Part shown: piece after piece, positions 59,220 through 64,000 of the stretch
Numbering within the stretch: position 1 is the first letter of the stretch
How the letters are laid out: the number at the start of each line of letters is the position of its first letter
From: Hydractinia symbiolongicarpus
Taxonomy: Eukaryota > Cnidaria > Hydrozoa > Anthoathecata > Hydractiniidae
Assembly (NCBI RefSeq): GCF_029227915.1
Contig: NC_079880.1
Location: 26,469,501-26,533,500, forward strand
Length of the DNA stretch: 64,000 nucleotides
Reading direction: 5' to 3'
Position numbers and translations under genes: made by a program
Notes under the pieces: generated by a model
Database searches by the model: none
Told to the model about the DNA's origin: nothing
The model's input: the letters and a program-made list of their open reading frames with translations, nothing else

Positions 59220-62205
59220 GCTCATTTATCACATTTATAAGGTGGAAGTCCAAAATCAGTTCAATTAAGTCCCACAGTCAAACGTTTCACTGTTAAAAGC
59301 GATGCAACCTAATAATATCCGAATATTATCGCTAAATACATGTGGGGACGAATATGTGACGCAACCGTTGTAACTCAAAACGGATTGAAACCCTTAGAAA
59401 GTCAATGAAATGTAGTTTTTGAAACTGTCTCTATTGCTTCAGCGCGAACTTATGGCTGGGATTGGTCCCACAGTAAAAAATGACTTTTTTATTAAAATTT
59501 TTAAATGAAGTGCTACACAGCGCCCAGTGTAATCGCTGAGTTCCGGCAATTATGTCAAATTAAGAAGAATGGTATTCCTTGGAGCCCAATTGGCTCATTT
59601 ATCGCATTTACAAGGTCACAGTCAAGAATCAGTTCAATTAAGTCCCACAGTCAATCGTTTCACTGTTAAAAGCGACGCAACTTAGTCACATCGGAAAAAT
59701 ATCACTAAATACATGTTGGTACGAATATGTGACGCAACCGTTGTAACTCAAACGGATTAACACCGTTAGAAAGTCAATGAAATGTAGTTTTTGAAACTGT
59801 CTCTGTTTATTCAGCGCGAACTAACGGCTGGGATTGCTCCCACAGTGAAAAATGACTTATTTAACTTAATTTTTTAATAAAACACTACCACAGTGCCCAG
59901 TGCAATCGCTGAGTTCCAGAAATCAAGTCAAATTAAGAAGAATGTTACTTCTTGTAGTGAAACTGGCTCATTTATCACATTTTTAAGGTCAAAGTCCAAA
60001 ATCAGTTCAATTAAGTCCCACAGTCAATCGTTTCACTGTTAAAAGCGATGGAACCTAGTAATACCAGAATAATATCGCTAAATACATGTTGGTACGAGTA
60101 TGTGACACAACCGTTGTAACTCAAACGGATTGATACTGCCAAGAAGTCGATGAAATGTAGTTTTTGAGAATGTCTCTATTTCTTCAGCGCGTGCTAACGG
60201 CCAGGATTAGTCCCATAGTAAAAAAAGACTTATTTATCTCAATTTTTAAATAAAGCACTACCACAGAGCCTAGTGTACTTGCTGAATTCCAGCAATCATG
60301 TCGAATTAAGAAGATTGTTATTCCTTGGAGCCCAATTGACTCATTTATCACATTTACAAGTTCATAGTCAAGAATCAGTTCAATTAAGTCCCACAGTCAA
60401 TCATTTCACTGTTAAAAGCGATGCAACTTAGTCACATCGGAAAAAAATCACTAAATACATGTTGGTACGAATATGTGACGCAACCGTTGTAACTCAAACG
60501 GATTAACACCGTTAGAAAGTCATTGTAATGTAGTTTTTAAAACTGTCTCTGTTTATTCAGCGCGAACTAACGGCTGGGATTGCTCCCACAGTGAAAAATG
60601 ACTTATTTAACTTAATTTTTAAATAAAACGCTGCCACAGTGCCCAGTGCAATCGCTGAGTTCCAGAAATCAAGTCAAATTAAGAAGAATGTTACTTCTTG
60701 TAGTCAAACTGGCTCATTTATCACATTTATAAGGTCGAAGTCCAAAATCAGTTCAATTAAGTCCCACAGTCAAACGTTTCACTGTTAAAAGCGATGCAAC
60801 CTAATAATATCCGAATATTATCGCTAAATACATGTGGGGACGAATATGTGACGCAACCGTTGTAACTCAAAACGGATTGAAACCCTTAGAAAGTCAATGA
60901 AATGTAGTTTTTGAAACTGTCTCTATTGCTTCAGCGCGAACTTATGGCTGGGATTGGTCCCACAGTAAAAAATGACTTTTTTATTAAAATTTTTAAATGA
61001 AGTGCTACACAGCGCCCAGTGTAATCGCTGAGTTCCGGCAATTATGTCAAATTAAGAAGAATGGTATTCCTTGGAGCCCAATTGGCTCATTTATCGCATT
61101 TACAAGGTCACAGTCAAGAATCAGTTCAATTAAGTCCCACAGTCAATCGTTTCACTGTTAAAAGCGACGCAACTTAGTCACATCGGAAAAATATCACTAA
61201 ATACATGTTGGTACGAATATGTGACGCAACCGTTGTAACTCAAACGGATTAACACCGTTAGAAAGTCAATGAAATGTAGTTTTTGAAACTGTCTCTGTTT
61301 ATTCAGCGCGAACTAACGGCTGGGATTGCTCCCACAGTGAAAAATGACTTATTTAACTTAATTTTTTAATAAAACACTACCACAGTGCCCAGTGCAATCG
61401 CTGAGTTCCAGAAATCAAGTCAAATTAAGAAGAATGTTACTTCTTGTAGTGAAACTGGCTCATTTATCACATTTTTAAGGTCAAAGTCCAAAATCAGTTC
61501 AATTAAGTCCCACAGTCAATCGTTTCACTGTTAAAAGCGATGGAACCTAGTAATACCAGAATAATATCGCTAAATACATGTTGGTACGAGTATGTGACAC
61601 AACCGTTGTAACTCAAACGGATTGATACTGCCAAGAAGTCGATGAAATGTAGTTTTTGAGAATGTCTCTATTTCTTCAGCGCGTGCTAACGGCCAGGATT
61701 AGTCCCATAGTAAAAAAAGACTTATTTATCTCAATTTTTAAATAAAGCACTACCACAGAGCCTAGTGTACTTGCTGAATTCCAGCAATCATGTCGAATTA
61801 AGAAGATTGTTATTCCTTGGAGCCCAATTGACTCATTTATCACATTTACAAGTTCATAGTCAAGAATCAGTTCAATTAAGTCCCACAGTCAATCATTTCA
61901 CTGTTAAAAGCGATGCAACTTAGTCACATCGGAAAAAAATCACTAAATACATGTTGGTACGAATATGTGACGCAACCGTTGTAACTCAAACGGATTAACA
62001 CCGTTAGAAAGTCATTGTAATGTAGTTTTTAAAACTGTCTCTGTTTATTCAGCGCGAACTAACGGCTGGGATTGCTCCCACAGTGAAAAATGACTTATTT
62101 AACTTAATTTTTAAATAAAACGCTGCCACAGTGCCCAGTGCAATCGCTGAGTTCCAGAAATCAAGTCAAATTAAGAAAAATGTTACTTCTTGTAGTCAAA
62201 CTGGC
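59220..62205 (-). repeat. Higher-order repeat in array C: two copies of about 1,492 bp (4-mer)
   Basis: TGTGGGGACG with the following CAAAACGGATTGAAACCC falls at 59341 and 60833, 1,492 apart. The intervening monomers match closely in the same order. Confidence 0.85.
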
Positions 62206-64000
62206 TCATTTATCACATTTACAAGGTCAAAGTCCAAAATCAGTTCAATTAAGTCCCACAGTCAAACGTTTCACTGTTAAAAGCGATGCAACCTAATAAT
62301 ATCCGAATACTATCGCTAAATACATGTTGGTACAAATATGTGACGCAACCATTGTAACTCAAACGGATTGACACCGTTAGTAAGTCAATGAAATGTAGTT
62401 CTTGAAACTTTCTCTATTTCTTCAGCGCGAACTAATGGCTGGGATTGATCCCACAGTAAAAAATGACTTATTTAACTTAATTTTTAAATAAAACTCTAAC
62501 ACAGCGCCCAGTGCAATCGCTGAGTTCCAGCAATCAAGTCAAATTAAGAAGAATGTTACATCTTGTAGTCAAACTGGCTCATTTATCACATTTATAAGGT
62601 CAAAGTACAAAATCAGTTCAATTAAGTCCCACAGTCAAACGTTTCACTGTTAAAAGCGATGCAACCTAATAATATCCGAATACTATCGCTAACTACATGT
62701 GGGGACGAAAATGTGACGCAACCGTTGTAACTCAAAACGAATTGAAACCGTCAGAAAGTCAATGAAATGTTGTTTTTCAAACTGTCTCTATTTCTTCAGC
62801 TCGAACTTATGGCTGGGATTGGTCCCACAGTAAAAAATGACTTTTTTATTTAAATTTTTAAATAAAGTGCTACACAGCGCCCAGTGTAATCGCTGAGTTC
62901 CGGCAATCATGTCAAATTAAGAAGAATGGTATTCCTTGGAGCCCAATTGGCTCATTTATCGCATTTACAAGCTCACAGTCAAGAATCAGTTCAATTAAGT
63001 CTCACAGTCAATCGTTTCACTGATAAAAGCGATTCAACTTAGTCACATCGGAAAAATATCACTAAATACATGTTGGTACGAATATGTGACGCAACCGTTG
63101 TAACTCAAACGGATTCACACCGTTAGAAAGTCAATGAAATATAGTTTTTGAAACTGCCTCTATTTCTTCAGTGCGTGCTAACGGCCAGGATTACTCCCAC
63201 AGTAAAAAAAGACTTATTTATGTAAATTTTTAAATAAAGCACTACCACAGAGCCTAGTGTACTCGCTGAATTCCAGCAATCATGTCGAATTAAGAAGAAT
63301 GGTATTCCTTGGAGTCCAATTGGCTCATTTATCGAGTTTACAAGGTCACAGTCCAGAATCAGTTCAATTAAGTCCCACAGTCAATCTTTTCACTGTTAAA
63401 AGCGATGCAACTTAGTGACATCGGGAAGAAATGACTAAATACATGTTGGTACGAATATGTGACGCAACCGTTGTAACTCAAACGGATTGATGCCATTAGA
63501 AAGTCAATGAAATGTAGTTTTTGAAACTGTCGCTATTTCTTCAGCGCGCGATAACGGCTAGGATTGGTCCCGCAGTAAAAAATGACTTTTTTCTCTTAAT
63601 TTTTTAAAAAAGTGCTACCACAGCGCCCAGTGTAATCGTTGAGTTCCAGCAATCATGTCAATTTAAGAAGAATGTTATTTCTTGTAGTCAAACTGGCCCA
63701 TTTATAACATTTATCAGGTCACAGTCCAAAGTTAGTTCAATTAAGTCCCACAGTCAATCGTTTCACTGAACCTAGTAATATCAGAATACTATCGCTACAT
63801 ACATGTTGGTACGAACATGTGACGAAACCGTTGTAACTCAAAACGAATTGAAACCGTCAGAAAGTCAATGAAATGTAATTTTTTAAACTACCTCTATTTC
63901 TTCAGCGAGTGCTAACGGCCAGGATTACTCCCACAGTAAAAAAAGACTTATTTATCTAAATTTTTAATCAAAGCACTACCACAGAGCCTAGTGTACTCGC

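Larger units (their letters stand above)
53657..64000 (-). repeat. Satellite array C, about 28 monomers, inverted and a distinct subfamily
   Basis: The same satellite runs in the minus orientation to the window end. The word TAAGTCC falls at 53731, 54104, 54477, 54836 and 55209, giving periods of 373 and 359; the short form has lost about 13 bases between CACTG and AACCTAGTAATATC. Consistent differences from array B (for example TGGAGCCCAATTGGCTC, GAGCCTAGTGTACTCGCTG) show that it is not a recent mirror copy. ORFs of 73 to 88 codons here recur with the repeat and are not genes. Confidence 0.95.

Noticed and set aside
9282-64000. CRISPR-like regular repeats
   Set aside because: The whole 372-bp unit repeats, with no short repeat alternating with unique spacers, and the context is eukaryotic.

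Overview
The window holds two kinds of DNA. Bases 1 to about 9,281 are the right-hand part of a decayed Polinton/Maverick-type element, a large virus-like DNA transposon. Bases from about 9,282 to 64,000 are an almost unbroken array of a tandem satellite with a monomer of about 372 bp. A protein-primed family B DNA polymerase with a zinc-finger N-terminus, an A32-like packaging ATPase, a Bro-N protein and small membrane proteins point to an animal host genome, probably a non-bilaterian or other marine invertebrate. The species cannot be named from sequence alone.

Polinton part. All recognisable genes lie on the minus strand. From right to left they are: the DNA polymerase (4980-8995, at least five frameshifts and two in-frame stops); a 205-residue protein with an N-terminal membrane anchor (3692-4309, intact); a Fic-domain AMP-transferase (2899-3762, one in-frame TGA); a 139-residue single-pass membrane protein (2280-2699, start codon now GTG); an 80-residue small protein (2028-2270, intact); the packaging ATPase (1324-1919, one frameshift); one or two tiny ORFs (1051-1278); and a Bro-N/coiled-coil protein (93-948, several frameshifts). 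A plus-strand gene may end at base 48, convergent with Bro. Capsid, protease and integrase genes are not visible and would lie to the left. Short perfect inverted repeats sit just downstream of many stop codons. The polymerase is followed by a 285-bp terminal region with strong palindromes, including a 24-bp one centred on TGACGTCA, which probably belongs to the element's terminal inverted repeat.

Satellite part. Array A (9,282-14,213) and array B (16,323-53,655) run in one orientation. At about 53,656 the orientation flips, and array C runs to the window end as a distinct subfamily. There are roughly 140 monomers in all. Parts of arrays B and C are organised as higher-order repeats: 3-mers of 1,083 bp, 4-mers of 1,464 and 1,492 bp, 5-mers of 1,846 bp, 6-mers of about 2,222 bp, 7-mers of 2,605 bp and 9-mers of about 3,333 bp. 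Copies within a block are nearly identical, while monomers at the left edge and next to the inversion are older variants. This resembles centromeric or heterochromatic satellite evolution. ORFs in the arrays are chance ORFs.

Arrays A and B are separated by a 2.1-kb insertion (14,214 to about 16,322) that splits one monomer without loss. It has 8-bp inverted ends, a GC-rich hairpin, a CTAG-rich patch, degenerate internal repeats, a tRNA-like fold and a duplicated CT-rich block. The satellite also starts in mid-monomer beside the Polinton end, so the Polinton probably inserted into the satellite as well.
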